A stretch of 64,000 nt of DNA from Cordylochernes scorpioides (GCA_030710605.1 CP092874.1:45968665-46032664); one strand, 5' to 3'. Positions 43,679 to 54,648 are shown, counted from the stretch's first letter. The notes: generated by a model not told the origin, from the letters alone. Made by a program: numbers and translations.

Positions 43679-46600
43679 TTATTCTCGGGTAATAAATGGT
43701 CGAAGTTGAGATATGTGAACGCGTCTTGCTTGCTTTTGGTCTTTCAGAGAGATATCGTAGGTTACATCAGATATCTTTTTTTGAATGACAAATGGTCCTT
43801 CATATTTTGGTGATGTCTTGATGAGACGAGGGTCGTTGAAGGCAATTTTTTTTATGACTAAGTCTCCTTCTTTAAAGACATACTTGGGGTGATGGCTATC
43901 GTGTTTAATCTTCCACTTACTTCTAATTTGTTCTGTCCGCAGGCTAGCTTTCTTCCTGGCTTCTTCAATTGTAATTGGAGTTTGGTCGGCAAATTCGGGT
44001 ACATTACCGATTCCATACATTAAGAAAAGCGGTGAAAAACCAGTCACGTCATGTGGTGTGGAATTATAATTTTTGACAACTTGCGGTAACAATGAGCTCC
44101 ATTTACATCTATGTTTCTCTAGAACAGCTATTCTCAGTTTTGTCATTATCGTATCATTTAATTTCTCACAAATGCCATTGCACTGAGGATGATAAGGCGA
44201 AGTATATGTGTTTTTAATTCCTTGTAAAGAAAGAAATTTGTTGAACTCTTTTGATATAAAGTTTTTGCCATTATCTGTTAAGATAGTATTGATCGAATTA
44301 ACATATTTGATTATCTTATCAAGACATTGAGTGACAGCTTGAGCAGTGTTTGTTATTGTGGGATATGCCCATAGATAACGAGTTGCGTGATCAACAAAAA
44401 CTTGAATGAATTTATGCTTTGTGTTAGCTGCTGCTGTTCCCAGTACAATAGTGTCACAACCGATCATTTGTAATGGTTGGATATTTGACGTTGGAGTGAT
44501 CATTTCTCCTAAAGTTGGTTCATGTCTGACCTTCACTAGTTGACAAGATTTACAAGATCGAACATAATTCTTGATATCAGTTGTTATTCCTTTCCACCAA
44601 TAACATTGAGTTATAAGTTTGCATGTTTTGGTTATTGATGGGTGACTCAATGAATCGTGATATTCTTCCAATAATTTTTTGGTAAGCGAGTTTGGGACAA
44701 CTGCTTTAAAAACTCCTTTTTGTTTGATCATTACCACACCGTCGTGAGTGTGGGAATTTTTCAAGAAACTCAAATCTGAATTTTGTTGGTGTTCTTGAAG
44801 TTCTTGAGTTGCAATGTTAACAACTGGGAGTCTTGATAAGGCGTCAACATGAGTTTGTTGCTTTCCAGAACGATGAACGATGTTACATGATTTCGAGGAT
44901 AAACAAAGAATCCATCTAAAATACTTAGGTTTCGGTTTCTTCATGGTGAAAAGCCATTGGAGCGCCGCATGATCAGTGATGATTTCAAATGGTTGGTTTT
45001 CTATGTATACATGAAAGTGATCAGTTGCTTGTATCACGGCTAGGCATTCCATCTCATAAGCAGAATAATTCTCTTGGTGTGGTTGCAGTGTTTTGGAGTA
45101 ATAAGCAATTACATGTTCCTCATTGTCTGGACCAATTTGTGTTAGGATTGCTCCAATTCCATATTTGGAGGCATCTGTATAAACTTTAGAGGGGTAGTCC
45201 GGGTTGTAAATAGCAAGGACAGGTTTTGTAGATAGTGCCATTTTAAGTTTAGCGAATGACTCCTCTACTTCCTCATTCCAGATGAAGGGCTGATTCTTCC
45301 GAGTGAGTCGAACCAAGGGGAATGAAATTTTAGAAAAGTCCTTCACAAATTTTCTGTAATAATTTGCCAATCCCATGAACTGACGAACTTTCTTTACAGT
45401 ATCAGGTCTTGGAAAGTCTTGAATAGATTTTACTTTTCCTGGATCAGGTTTTAATTGATTGTGACTGATGATATGTCCGAGGTATTTTACTTCAGTTCTT
45501 CCAAAAATACATTTCGACAATTTTAATTTCATGTTGTACTGTCTTAATTTGTCAAAAACTTTACTAAGAAGCTCTATGTGCTCTTGCCATGTTTTCGTGT
45601 ACACCAATATGTCATCTTGGAAAGAGCAAGTTCCTTTCCATAATAATTCACCTAGAATATGTTGGATTATCCTTTGAAACGTTGAAGCAGCATTTTTTAA
45701 ACCAAAGGGCATCATTAAAAACTCATAATGACCATCGTTTGTGACGAATGCAGTTTTTTGAATAGATTGCGGGTCCATTTCGATCTGCCAATAACCCCAT
45801 GCAACATCAAGGGTAGAGAAGAATTTGGATCCATGCAATCGATCAAACATGTCCTGTATGTGAGGTAGGGGTTGCCTGTTATCCAGTGTGATCTCATTAA
45901 GACGTCTGTAATCAATGCACATCCTTTTATTTCCATCCTTCTTGGGAACCATAACAACAGGAAATGCCCAAGGAGAATCTGAAGTTCTTATTAACTTGTG
46001 TTCAAGAAGTTCTTTAACTTGTTCAGCTATCTCTTCATATTCTTTTAGAGGACGACGATAGGGTCTAAGAGAAATTGGTTGTTCACTTTTCGTGATGATC
46101 TTATGTTGTATAGCTACTTTTCCCAAATCAATAGCATGCTGAGAAAATTCATTCCTATTGTGTTCAAGTAATTCTTTTAATTCATGTTCTCTTATCTCTT
46201 CTAGATGATTTACAAGAATTGGATTTTGTAATCCATCAAATTTGGTGTAAATTGTTTTGTCTTTGACATCTATTAAAAGATTAAAAAGAGATGCAACATC
46301 TAATCCGATCAAGAGTGGATATTTAAAGTTCTTCATTACATGGAGAGTTACAGGTTTAATTAGTTTATCTATTCTTACCTTGGTCTGAAGGCTTCCACAT
46401 GTCCTGGTAACACCATCCGCTTGGCTGATGTGAATGTCTGAATTTGGTTGAAGTTGAAGACGGGTTCGCTTGAACAATCGCCAATTGATTATTGATACTG
46501 TTGCTCCAGTATCCACAAATGCTTGCGCAGGAATTCCATTTACTTCAACGCTTATGTTGATAAGCTTGAAAGCTCCTTGTGTAGGGGTATTTGTCAAAGT

Positions 46601-47314
46601 ACTTACATTCAACAATTCCGGGGCTCCGCATACTTGTTTCACTGAAGTGTTTTGATTAGGCCTATCCTTTTTATAATTAGGATCATAATCCTCACAATCT
46701 GTGACCCAATGTTTAATTTTTATTCCCTTTTTCGAACATATTGGACACCAGAATGGGCAAACATTTTTTCTATTATCATTATTTTTTGTCGCGAGATGTA
46801 TTTTGTTTTTAGGCTTAAACTGAATTGAAGCCCTATTTTGTTCAATTGAAGCTGCGATATGAAACCATTTTGTGGCGTCAGTTGGCTGTGCAGCCACAAT
46901 TAAATCTTTCCAATCATTTGGAAGTCCGTCTGTTAATAAATGAATTTTTTCCTCCTTCGTTAGATGGGTTTGATTTAACAGGCGAATTTTATCTTGAAAA
47001 TAATTTTCTATTGATTCTTCTCGTTTTAATCTTCGATGTGATGCTGAGACAATTGGATTTGCGTTGTATGAACCAAATCTTTGAATCAACTTTTCCTTTA
47101 TAACTTCCCATTTTTTTATTGCAGGATTTGAAATAATCTCGTCTGCATACCATTCAAGTGCTGAATCAGTCAAGTAGTACATAAGATTTTTTATTTTTTC
47201 ATCTTCTTTTAAAGAATTATTTTCAAAATCATATAATTTGATCCATGACTCAGGCCTAATTGCCGACTTCGAGCCGTTGAATTTTTGCAACCGGTTGTTT
47301 GGATTTTCCGCCAT
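43679..47314 (-). CDS. Gag-Pol polyprotein of the intact Gypsy element (1,211 aa)
   Basis: The frame also reads open upstream to 47347 through the primer site, but the first ATG is at 47314 (MAENPNNRLQKF), so that start is chosen. Residues 1-170 are retrotransposon gag. A Cys/His knuckle lies at about 190-207 (CPICSKK...KHWVTDC). The protease has AFVDTGATVSI (Asp 268). RT covers about 420-610 with DYRRLNE, LDVAWGYWQI, MPFGLKNA and an active box SFQDDILVY (Phe 565 replaces the usual Tyr). RNase H has YTDASKYGIGA (Asp 714), AYEMECLAV and TDHAALQW. The integrase HHCC block is at about 885-923 (YHDSLSH..CKSC). The catalytic triad is Asp 954, Asp 1014 and Glu 1050, with 35 residues between the last two. 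A GPF-type C-terminal module (YEGPFVIQKK) follows. Gag and pol are fused in one frame, so stoichiometry must be set otherwise than by frameshifting. Confidence 0.95.
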   Translation of the reverse strand: MAENPNNRLQKFNGSKSAIRPESWIKLYDFENNSLKEDEKIKNLMYYLTDSALEWYADEIISNPAIKKWEVIKEKLIQRFGSYNANPIVSASHRRLKREESIENYFQDKIRLLNQTHLTKEEKIHLLTDGLPNDWKDLIVAAQPTDATKWFHIAASIEQNRASIQFKPKNKIHLATKNNDNRKNVCPFWCPICSKKGIKIKHWVTDCEDYDPNYKKDRPNQNTSVKQVCGAPELLNVSTLTNTPTQGAFKLINISVEVNGIPAQAFVDTGATVSIINWRLFKRTRLQLQPNSDIHISQADGVTRTCGSLQTKVRIDKLIKPVTLHVMKNFKYPLLIGLDVASLFNLLIDVKDKTIYTKFDGLQNPILVNHLEEIREHELKELLEHNRNEFSQHAIDLGKVAIQHKIITKSEQPISLRPYRRPLKEYEEIAEQVKELLEHKLIRTSDSPWAFPVVMVPKKDGNKRMCIDYRRLNEITLDNRQPLPHIQDMFDRLHGSKFFSTLDVAWGYWQIEMDPQSIQKTAFVTNDGHYEFLMMPFGLKNAASTFQRIIQHILGELLWKGTCSFQDDILVYTKTWQEHIELLSKVFDKLRQYNMKLKLSKCIFGRTEVKYLGHIISHNQLKPDPGKVKSIQDFPRPDTVKKVRQFMGLANYYRKFVKDFSKISFPLVRLTRKNQPFIWNEEVEESFAKLKMALSTKPVLAIYNPDYPSKVYTDASKYGIGAILTQIGPDNEEHVIAYYSKTLQPHQENYSAYEMECLAVIQATDHFHVYIENQPFEIITDHAALQWLFTMKKPKPKYFRWILCLSSKSCNIVHRSGKQQTHVDALSRLPVVNIATQELQEHQQNSDLSFLKNSHTHDGVVMIKQKGVFKAVVPNSLTKKLLEEYHDSLSHPSITKTCKLITQCYWWKGITTDIKNYVRSCKSCQLVKVRHEPTLGEMITPTSNIQPLQMIGCDTIVLGTAAANTKHKFIQVFVDHATRYLWAYPTITNTAQAVTQCLDKIIKYVNSINTILTDNGKNFISKEFNKFLSLQGIKNTYTSPYHPQCNGICEKLNDTIMTKLRIAVLEKHRCKWSSLLPQVVKNYNSTPHDVTGFSPLFLMYGIGNVPEFADQTPITIEEARKKASLRTEQIRSKWKIKHDSHHPKYVFKEGDLVIKKIAFNDPRLIKTSPKYEGPFVIQKKISDVTYDISLKDQKQARRVHISQLRPFITRE

Positions 47315-47348
47315 TTTTTTTTTCCGTATCCTTTTCGACTGCGCCAAA

Positions 47349-47664
47349 TGCCACGTTTTTATTTTTAAAAACGCTAATTTTAGTTTAGTAAAACTTTATT
47401 TTTAAAGTTTATTATTTTAAAAGTGAAATGTTTGTTAATGAAATAGACATTTTGCCTAAACTCATTTATTGCTGCTTTCTTTTACAAGCCATTTGTTTAT
47501 GTGTATTTTTACATATCGTTTTTATTGAGTTTTTACTAATTTAGTATGTACATCATTGACTTTTAATGAATGGAAAATAAAAAATGAAAATAAACATATG
47601 AAAAATTAAAATAACATTTTAAAGGAAATTATGTTCAATTGAAAATTGTTTTTGTAACGTCTCA
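47349..47664 (-). repeat. 5' LTR of the intact Gypsy
   Basis: 316 bp, nearly identical to 43344-43658, followed on the element strand by TTTGGCGCAGTCG, the primer site candidate. Confidence 0.94.
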
Positions 47665-47669
47665 ATATA

Positions 47670-48320
47670 TATATCTTAATTTTAATAATGTGATATGTAA
47701 GTAATAAAGTATGACGTCTTTTCTAGTCGTCTCAAAGTGACAACAGCTTGCCACCGGACCCCAGGGGAGGGGAGGATGACCCACATAAGACTGACCAATG
47801 AGCATCAACACCCGGGGGATCCAGAGAGGGACAAAAAGGGCGTTGGTCCGGATGTTGACAGTTAGTTAGGTGACAGTGGATATCTCGGAGAGGCCCGCTC
47901 AGTCTATGTCCGTTGTCATCTCACGGCGGCCCTCGTGGCTGCCGTTTTGGCTCCTCTCTGCCCCCGCGGCTTCAGGCTGGACGCCGATCATTTCACTGTT
48001 AATCCTCAACTTTCCACTGGTCCTGCGTACGACGTACTAGGAGAGCGTCTTTTGATCCCAAACTTTGTCCTTACTGTCCTGTGCGGACTTCCCACTCTGC
48101 ACGCCTTGCCACTCAACCCCGACTACTTCCAACTCACTTGTTGGCTTACCTGGGTTTACGGCATATATATATATTATAGACAGATTTATGTATTATAAAA
48201 TCACCATTTGTATTTTGGTACACTGTGCGACTTCACTGCTCTCTTTGATGTGAGAAATAAATAAATTGTTCTGGAGGCTACTTAAAGTAGAGTTATCTCA
48301 TTATTCTCTTATATAAATTT
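47670..48320 (+). repeat. LTR-like sequence X with gag start downstream
   Basis: Starts near TGTGATATGTAAGTAATAAAG (about 47689). It contains a C-rich leader shared with 60236-60700 (tcacggcggccctcgtgg, ctttgtccttactgtcc) and ends with gtgagaaataaataaattgt and gtagagttatctcattattc, shared in reverse with 55320-55440. It is followed by a gag start, so it is read as the 5' LTR of a Gypsy-type element. It appears to be cut off in the gag. Confidence 0.65.
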
Positions 48321-48325
48321 GTAGG

Positions 48326-48444
48326 ATGGTTGAACCACGCTCTGGTAAGATGACACAGGATAGAATCAAGGTTGAAGAGTCTGCCAAGCCGCAACATGGT
48401 GCAACAAAATATAAGCAAACATATTCATTTAAAAATTTAATTTA
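48326..48444 (+). pseudogene. Truncated gag N-terminus
   Basis: An ATG 14 bases after ttatataaattt opens MVEPRSGKMTQDRIKVEESA, the same start as the gag fragment on the minus strand at 55316. After about 30 residues the similarity ends and a stop follows. It is a fragment, not a gene. Confidence 0.7.
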
Positions 48445-49216
48445 ATCTAAAAATGCTGTTGAATTGATTTGATGGAAAGTGATAATTAGAGAAACGTGTG
48501 AATTATAGGTCACTACATAATTCAAGGTAAAATTATATTCAATTGTATTTTTAATTGTTGTGTTGAAAGTATGATGAAAGGAGAAAAAATAATATATATT
48601 TCGGGTGTGAACTTCTATCACAATTTAAACAAATATTATCTATATATATATTAATAATATTTTTCTAGTTTTGGAAAAAAGAGGAAAGTAAAATATCAAG
48701 AACTACATATTTCGAATTAATTTTGAGTCAGAACAGCAAACTAATTCTGTATCAAATAGTATTGTTATGAGAATTTCAAGATTTATAAAAACAATTTTAT
48801 AAATCTTGAAATTCTCATAACGCGATACTATATATATATATATATATATTATGAATAATTTGTTTGTTATTAGATAAAGGGTTGATAAGACAAAGGATCG
48901 ATAAGATAAAGGGTTGGTGCAGTCGAGATAGAAAAATAAATAATTATTTACCGTCAAGTAGCTTTTATTTTCAATTACTTGAGGAAATATTACACATTAG
49001 TTATTTTCACATTATATAGAATTTATAAAGTTAATCCTATATTAGTGATTCAAAAAGATAGATATGTTAACTACCCATATTTACAACAAAACTATACAAC
49101 AAAACTGAAAGTCTTTCTAAAAACTATTAATATATATAGTCACGACCGTCTGTCGTGGCCTCTGTCACGGATAATATACAGTTATCATCGTCATGCGTTC
49201 TTAATTCTGTCACCGT
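48445..49216. other. AT-rich spacer with a perfect palindrome
   Basis: No gene was seen. It holds the palindrome at 48764-48821 and a (TA)n run at about 48830-48850. Confidence 0.55.
48764..48821. repeat. Perfect 27-bp-arm palindrome
   Basis: gttatgagaatttcaagatt... (48764-48790) pairs without mismatch with 48795-48821 around the loop acaa. Imperfect extension tagtat/atacta occurs outside. It is AT-rich and would form a stable hairpin. Confidence 0.88.
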
Positions 49217-49287
49217 TTGCTTTTGGTTCAGTGGTAGAATGCTCGCCTGCCACGCGGGCGCCCCGGGTTCGATTCCCGGTCGATGCA
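49217..49287 (+). tRNA. tRNA-Gly(GCC), acceptor stem disrupted (probable pseudogene)
   Basis: The body ggttcagtggtagaat, anticodon arm cgcctgccacgcggg with anticodon GCC, T-arm ccgggttcgattcccgg and 3' strand TCGATGC plus discriminator A match animal tRNA-Gly(GCC). A T-run follows, suiting Pol III termination. But the first seven bases (ttgcttt) cannot pair with TCGATGC, whose partner should be GCATCGA. The 5' strand of the acceptor stem has been replaced, so it is probably not a working tRNA. Internal A and B boxes are intact, so transcription is possible. Confidence 0.8.
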
Positions 49288-49416
49288 TTTTTTTTTTTAC
49301 AATTTTTAAAACTCATTTATATATTATACAAGAATGACATCCACGGCGCCAATTTATAATTGTAACGAATCGTATTTGAATAAAAGCATTTAATTGGGTA
49401 AACCCCGGGGGTTGTA

Positions 49417-49696
49417 GATTATAAACACAATAAGACCACATCCATGATAAGGTACAGTTTGGATTATAGATTATAAACACAAGGTAATAAGACCACATCC
49501 ATGATAAGGTACAATTTGGATTATAGATTATAAACACAAAGTAATAAGACAACATCCATGATAAGGTACAGTTTGGATTATAGATTATAAACACAAGGTA
49601 ATAAGACCACATCCATGATAAGGCACAATTTGAATTATAGATTATAAACACAAGGTGACAAGACCACATCCATGATAAGGTACAATTTGGATAATT
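49417..49696. repeat. Minisatellite, ~58-bp unit, about five copies
   Basis: The unit contains attataaacacaaggtaata, agaccacatccatgataagg and tacaatttggattatag. Copies differ at a few positions and the first is shortened. Confidence 0.9.
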
Positions 49697-50065
49697 ACTA
49701 TATATAGTCACGAGAGTCTTTCCTGATCAGTCAGTCATTGGCCGGCCACCTCTGTCGCGGATGCGCGCGCACAGGGAGGTCACGTGCTCGCCGACAGGAA
49801 GATAGGTCTACTGATCGATGAGAATTATATAAAAAAAGAAAGAAAAACATTTTGAAATTAAAAACTTTATTTTAAAAATAAATATATATTTTAAAAAACA
49901 GAATATTCTAATTTTCAATAAATTTCATAGATATATTATCCAGAAAAAAATAATTTTGATAACTTGATTACTAATTGATTACTTTGATTACTAATTGCCC
50001 ATATTCTTCTGCTTTTACTTAATATTACCTATTTACTAAAATAATAATTGTATGCAAAAAAAAAC
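49697..50065. other. Spacer upstream of the Helitron gene
   Basis: Contains tatatagtcacga and cctctgtcgcggatgcg, echoing tatatagtcacga and cctctgtcacggat at about 49133-49176. It probably holds the 5' end of the Helitron, but I could not fix the 5'-TC terminus. Confidence 0.4.
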
Positions 50066-52384
50066 ATGCCTCCTAAGAAATATAACTCTGAAGAAGAAAG
50101 AAAGGCCGCAGCTGCCGCAAGAAGGCAAAAAGCAAGGCAACAAGAAACAGCTGATCAACTCGCTGAACGACTCCAACGAGATGCTGAAGCTAAACGTCTA
50201 CTTCTAAGTAATGAAACAGCAGATCAACGTGCTGCAAGACTTCTGCGTAAAGCTGAAACTTCTAGAAGTCGTATTGACAATGAAACAGCAGAACAACGTG
50301 CTGCAAGACTTCTGCGTAATGCTGAAGCTAAACGTCTAAAACTAGATAGTGAAACAGCAGACCAACGTGCTGCAAGACATCAACGTGATGCTAAGGCTCA
50401 CAGGCGATATCGGCGACCGACAATGCGAACTAATGCAATTGATTTGGCTAATATAGATGAAAAATAAATTATTGAATTTTACTGTGGCCAAATGAATGAA
50501 AGATGCGAATTTTGCAATTCTTTAAATTCCATGGGAGAAAGACCCCCAGATAGAAAATTCTCAGCCTGCTGCCATAAAGGCAAAATAGATTTACCGGAGC
50601 AGGATTATCCAGAATACCTGGAAACCTTAATGAATGGCGTTGACCATAATAGTAAATTTTTTTTTGGAAAATATTAGATCTTACAATAGCTCATTGGCAT
50701 TTGCATCCATGGGGGCAAACATTGCTACACCTCCAGGATATGTACCATACTGCTTCCGTATTCACGGTCAAATATATTATAGAACTGGAACACTTCACCC
50801 AGTAGGGGAACAGCCGCCAAATTTTGCCCAATTGTATATTTTAGATACAGCAGAGGCTACAAGAGAAAGACTTTCCATCCCTGAGAACCACGGATGTGAT
50901 GAGAATGTTTTGAATAAACTTGCAGAACTGTTAGCAAACATAAATAAGTTTGCAATGTCTTATAAAATGATTCGTGACGTAGAAAAGGAAGCCATACAAG
51001 AAGCTAATAATAATGGCACAGAACTACCAAATATATTGTAATGGCAATTAAGAACGATCGGACTCAAGACGTTCGACGATACAACAAGCCAACTGCCAGT
51101 GAAGTTGCAGTTGTCTTCCAAAATGATGATGGTGAACCTCCATTTATTCGTGATATACTGATTCATTTAAAACCAATAGAGAATCAGCCTATGTTAAAGC
51201 GAATTTTTATCTTAGATCCAAATTTGGATGCGTTGGTTTATCCACTATTTTACCCTAGAGCGGAACAAGGTTGGACTACCTATCTAAAACAGAAACCCGG
51301 CTCAAGTCAAAGACTAAGTAAAATGCAATATTATAGTTATTTGCAGTCTGTCCGAGACAAGTTTAATCCTCTTTTAAATGGGGGAAAACTAACGCAACAA
51401 TTCATAGTCGATGCGTATGTAAAAATGGAAGCAAATAGACTCCATTACATTAAAGAAAATCAGTCCAAATTTGAGAACTGAAAAATATAGTGGTCTCATG
51501 GATCATATAAACGCAAGAGCTGAAAATGAAAATCATAACGTTGGAAAGGCAATAATCCTTCCATCAAGCTTTGAAGGCAGTCCAAGAAATATGCAACAAA
51601 GGTACCAAGATGCCATGTCAATTGTGATAAAATATGGACACCAGATTTATTTGTTACAAAGACTTGGAATCCAAAATGGAAAGAAATAACTGAAAATCTT
51701 GAACCTTGGCAAAAAGCCGAACATAGACCAGATTTGGTGCCACGTGTCTTTAACTTAAAGTTAAAAGAGTTGCTAAAAGAAATAAAAGCAGGGCTATTTG
51801 GAAAGTTAACTGCAATGGTCCATGTAATTGAATTTCAAAAAAGAGGGCTTCCTCACGCCCACATATTAATAATATTGGCTGCAGAGGCAAAATATAATAC
51901 AGAAGCGGATATAGACAGAATTGTATCTGCCGAAATTCCAGATAAGGAAATATTTCCGGTTCTTTTCGGAATAGTTACAAAACACATGATTCATGGTCCA
52001 TGTGTAAAAAATAATCCAAGGTCCCCATGTATGGAAAATGGTCAATGCACGAAAAAATTTCCAAAAGATTTGATTCAATCAACAATTATGAACGTTGATG
52101 GATATCCAAAATACAAACGAAGAGTGATATCTGAACTGGTTTATGTAAATTCTAAACCTATCAATAATTCATGGGTTGTTCCATACAACGCATACATATT
52201 GTTAAGATTCAACTGCCATATAAATGTTGAAATCTGTTCATCTGTACAGGCAGTTAAATACTTATTTTAGTATGTATTCAAAGGCCATGATTCTGCCAAT
52301 ATAGAAATACGTGAACCAACTAAATTTGTAGATTCAAGATATGTTGGCCCTGTAGAAGCAGGTTGGAGAATATTCGGATTTCAT
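50066..52384 (+). pseudogene. Helitron Rep region: repeat N-terminus and HUH nuclease
   Basis: The ATG at 50066 starts MPPKKYNSEEERK, followed by four 23-residue charged repeats of the type ETADQRAARLLRKAE (about 50147-50409, a coiled-coil candidate). A zinc-like segment CEFCNSLNSMGERP and CCHKGKI follows. The helitron-like N block contains FASMGANI and YCFRIHGQIYYRTGTLHP (about 50700-50790). The HUH motif is FQKRGLPHAHILI (about 51835). The tyrosine motif is KYLF-stop-YVFKGHDSA (about 52255-52290). There the residue between the two tyrosine-bearing halves, normally Lys, is a TAG codon (52268-52270), while both tyrosines are kept. Other stops or frameshifts occur at about 50467, 50670, 51040, 51480 and 51690. 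Confidence 0.88.
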
Positions 52385-54575
52385 ATGCATGAACAATCCC
52401 ATGCTATAATACGGTTAGCCGCCCACTTGCCTGATTATCAAGATGTTGTATTTAATGACGATATCAGCGATGAACAGCTGCAAAATAGACTGAGTCGAGA
52501 CTCAACATTAATGGGTTATTTTAAACTGAACCGTGCTGATCCTAATGCAAGGGAATACTTATATCGTGAAATCCCCGAGCATTATACTTGGAATTGCAAA
52601 GAGAGGCAATGGAACACGCGAAAATTGCGTGGAGCTAAAGTGATTGGCAGAATGTATACTGTCAGCGTTAAAGAACAAGAGCGCTATTATTTGAGGTTAC
52701 TTCTCTTAAATGTAAAGGCAGCTCAGTCATTCGACGATTTAAAAACTGTCGACGAAATATTATATCCCAGATTTAGAGAAGCTGCACTTGCAAGAGGTCT
52801 TTTCCTCGATGATAGTGTATGGAAATCTACACTGGAAGATGGCGTCGTCATGAACATGCCAAAACAACTTCGAGAATTGTTTGCATATATTTGCGTATTT
52901 GGACCACCCGCAAAACCACGCGAATTGTGGGATGAATTTAAGCCTCAATTGTGTGAGGACTTTTGCCGAAAGCATCATGCTAATGATGATGCATGCACCC
53001 ATTGCGAGGGTTATGCCATGAAAGAAATTAGTGACATATTTCTAAGTCATAGAGTTAATTATAACGAATATGGGCTTCCAGTGCCAGCATGGAACATCCC
53101 TGATGTTCCATGTTCAGAGGAATATATTTCTGATACTGAAGTTCTTTTAGCCGCTGATAAAATGAGAAGTTTTAACGCTGAACAAACAGCAGCATATGAT
53201 CAAATAATGGCTGCAGTCAAATATGTCACAATGAGACCAAAATGTTTCTTCATTGATGGTCCAGGTGGGAGTGGAAAGACTTACTTCTATACCACCTTGA
53301 TGCACTCCGTTAGAGGAATGAACCAAGTTGTTCTTCTAGCTGCTACTACTGGCATTGCAGCCAATTTATTACAAGGAGGAAAAACAATGCACTCCTTATA
53401 CGGACTTCCAATTCCGTTGAATGAAACTTCCGTTTCAAATATTAAAATGACTACAATGGCTGCTGGCACCCTCCGAAAGGCAAAGCTATTTATTATTGAT
53501 GAGTGTACAATGGCTTCAAACCATGCCCTTAACACAATCGATAGACTTCTTAGAGAAGTCATGACTGAGGATAAAAGATATCCTAACCAAATTCCATTTG
53601 GTGGTAAGGTCCTCATTGTAGGAGGCGATTATCGCCAATGCCTACCAGTAATACCTCATGGTATGAGAGCACAAATTGTGCAAAGTTGTTCGAAATATTC
53701 TCAGACATGGAGCCATTTTGAGCACTTACCATTGGTAAGAAATGTAAGGGCCAGATCGGACCTCGAATACACCGAATGGCTATTAAAGCTAGGCAATGGA
53801 AGTCTTCCAACCTTTGACGATTTGGGAGCAGATCTCATTGAGATTCCCCAAGAACTAATATGAAAAGACGATATAGTCCGAGAAATATTTGGAGACACAA
53901 TTACTCCTGAATTGGTTGAAACCATCTCACAAAGAGCAATATTGTGCCCCAAGAATTACGATGTTCATAATATGAATGACCAAGTCATGGACCTTATAGT
54001 TGGCGACTACCACACTTATTTAAGTGATGATTCCGTTGTCTCAGACAGCGATGAAGAGCGGAATAATTTTCCCGTTGAATTCCTGAATAGTGTTACTCCT
54101 TCAGGAATGCCGCCTCATCGTCTAAGATTAAAGGTCGGATGCATTATTCAGCTTCTTAGAAATCTGAAGAAGGGTTTATGTAATGGAACCCGCTTTACTA
54201 TTAAATCATTAAAGAGTAACGTCATTGAGGCAGAAGTCTGACTGGCTCAAATAAAGGGGACATTGTATTGATTCCCGAATAGATTTGGCCCCATCTGAAA
54301 CAGGATTGCCCTTCATAATGAAGAGACGGCAATTTCCTGTAAAACCTGCCTTTGTCATGACCATAAATAAGGCACAAGGTCAAACGCTCGAACGTGTTGG
54401 CATTTATTTGCCGGAGCCTGTATTCGGTCACGAACAACTTTATGTTGCCTTTTCAAGAGTGAGACACAGTAGTGATGTTAAAATCATGATTAAAGATTCA
54501 GCACTGCAAGGCAGGCTAATTGAAGGAAGCGACAGAGTCTTTACTCGAAATGTCGTATTTAAAGAAATATTTTAA
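52385..54575 (+). pseudogene. Helitron Pif1-like helicase region
   Basis: A 492-codon open frame (52385-53863) begins in the Rep-helicase linker (YFKLNRADPNAREYLYREIP, YTWNCKERQW). It holds Walker A GPGGSGKTYFYTTLMH (about 53260), TTGIAANLLQGGKTMHSLYG, Walker B LFIIDECTMAS (about 53490) and GGDYRQCLPV (about 53625). A TGA at 53861-53863 and two further shifts (about 54240, 54280) separate it from the C-terminal motifs LRLKVGCIIQLLRNL, INKAQGQTLERVGIYLPEPV (about 54365) and YVAFSRVRHSSDVKI. The order and motifs are those of Helitron helicases, which unwind the displaced strand during rolling-circle transfer. Confidence 0.9.
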
Positions 54576-54648
54576 TCTGGCCCAGCGTGGCATAGAGGAG
54601 TAACCCTCAGTAAATATCTACATAAAGGAAGGAAAACCTATAACCCGT

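Larger units (their letters stand above)
43344..47664 (-). mobile_element. Young, apparently complete Gypsy retrotransposon
   Basis: LTRs 43344-43658 and 47349-47664 differ by one substitution (gtacaattg/gttcaattg) and a run-length change in A/T. TSD is ATAT within a TA repeat. On the minus strand: 5' LTR, primer site TTTGGCGCAGTCGAAAAGG, one long gag-pol frame, polypurine tract AGAAGGGGAATA, 3' LTR. It is the only element in the window with a full-length undisturbed polyprotein, so it may be, or recently was, autonomous. Confidence 0.95.
50066..54575 (+). mobile_element. Helitron (rolling-circle transposon), coding core, inactive
   Basis: A Rep (HUH nuclease) region followed by a Pif1-family helicase on one strand is diagnostic of Helitrons. 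Only the coding core is delimited. A clear CTRR 3' terminus with hairpin was not established. Several stops and frameshifts inactivate it. A hammerhead ribozyme begins 74 bp after the last codon. Confidence 0.9.

Noticed and set aside
49417..49696. CRISPR-like array (58-bp regular repeats)
   Set aside because: Contiguous head-to-tail units without unique spacers, eukaryotic context; it is a minisatellite.
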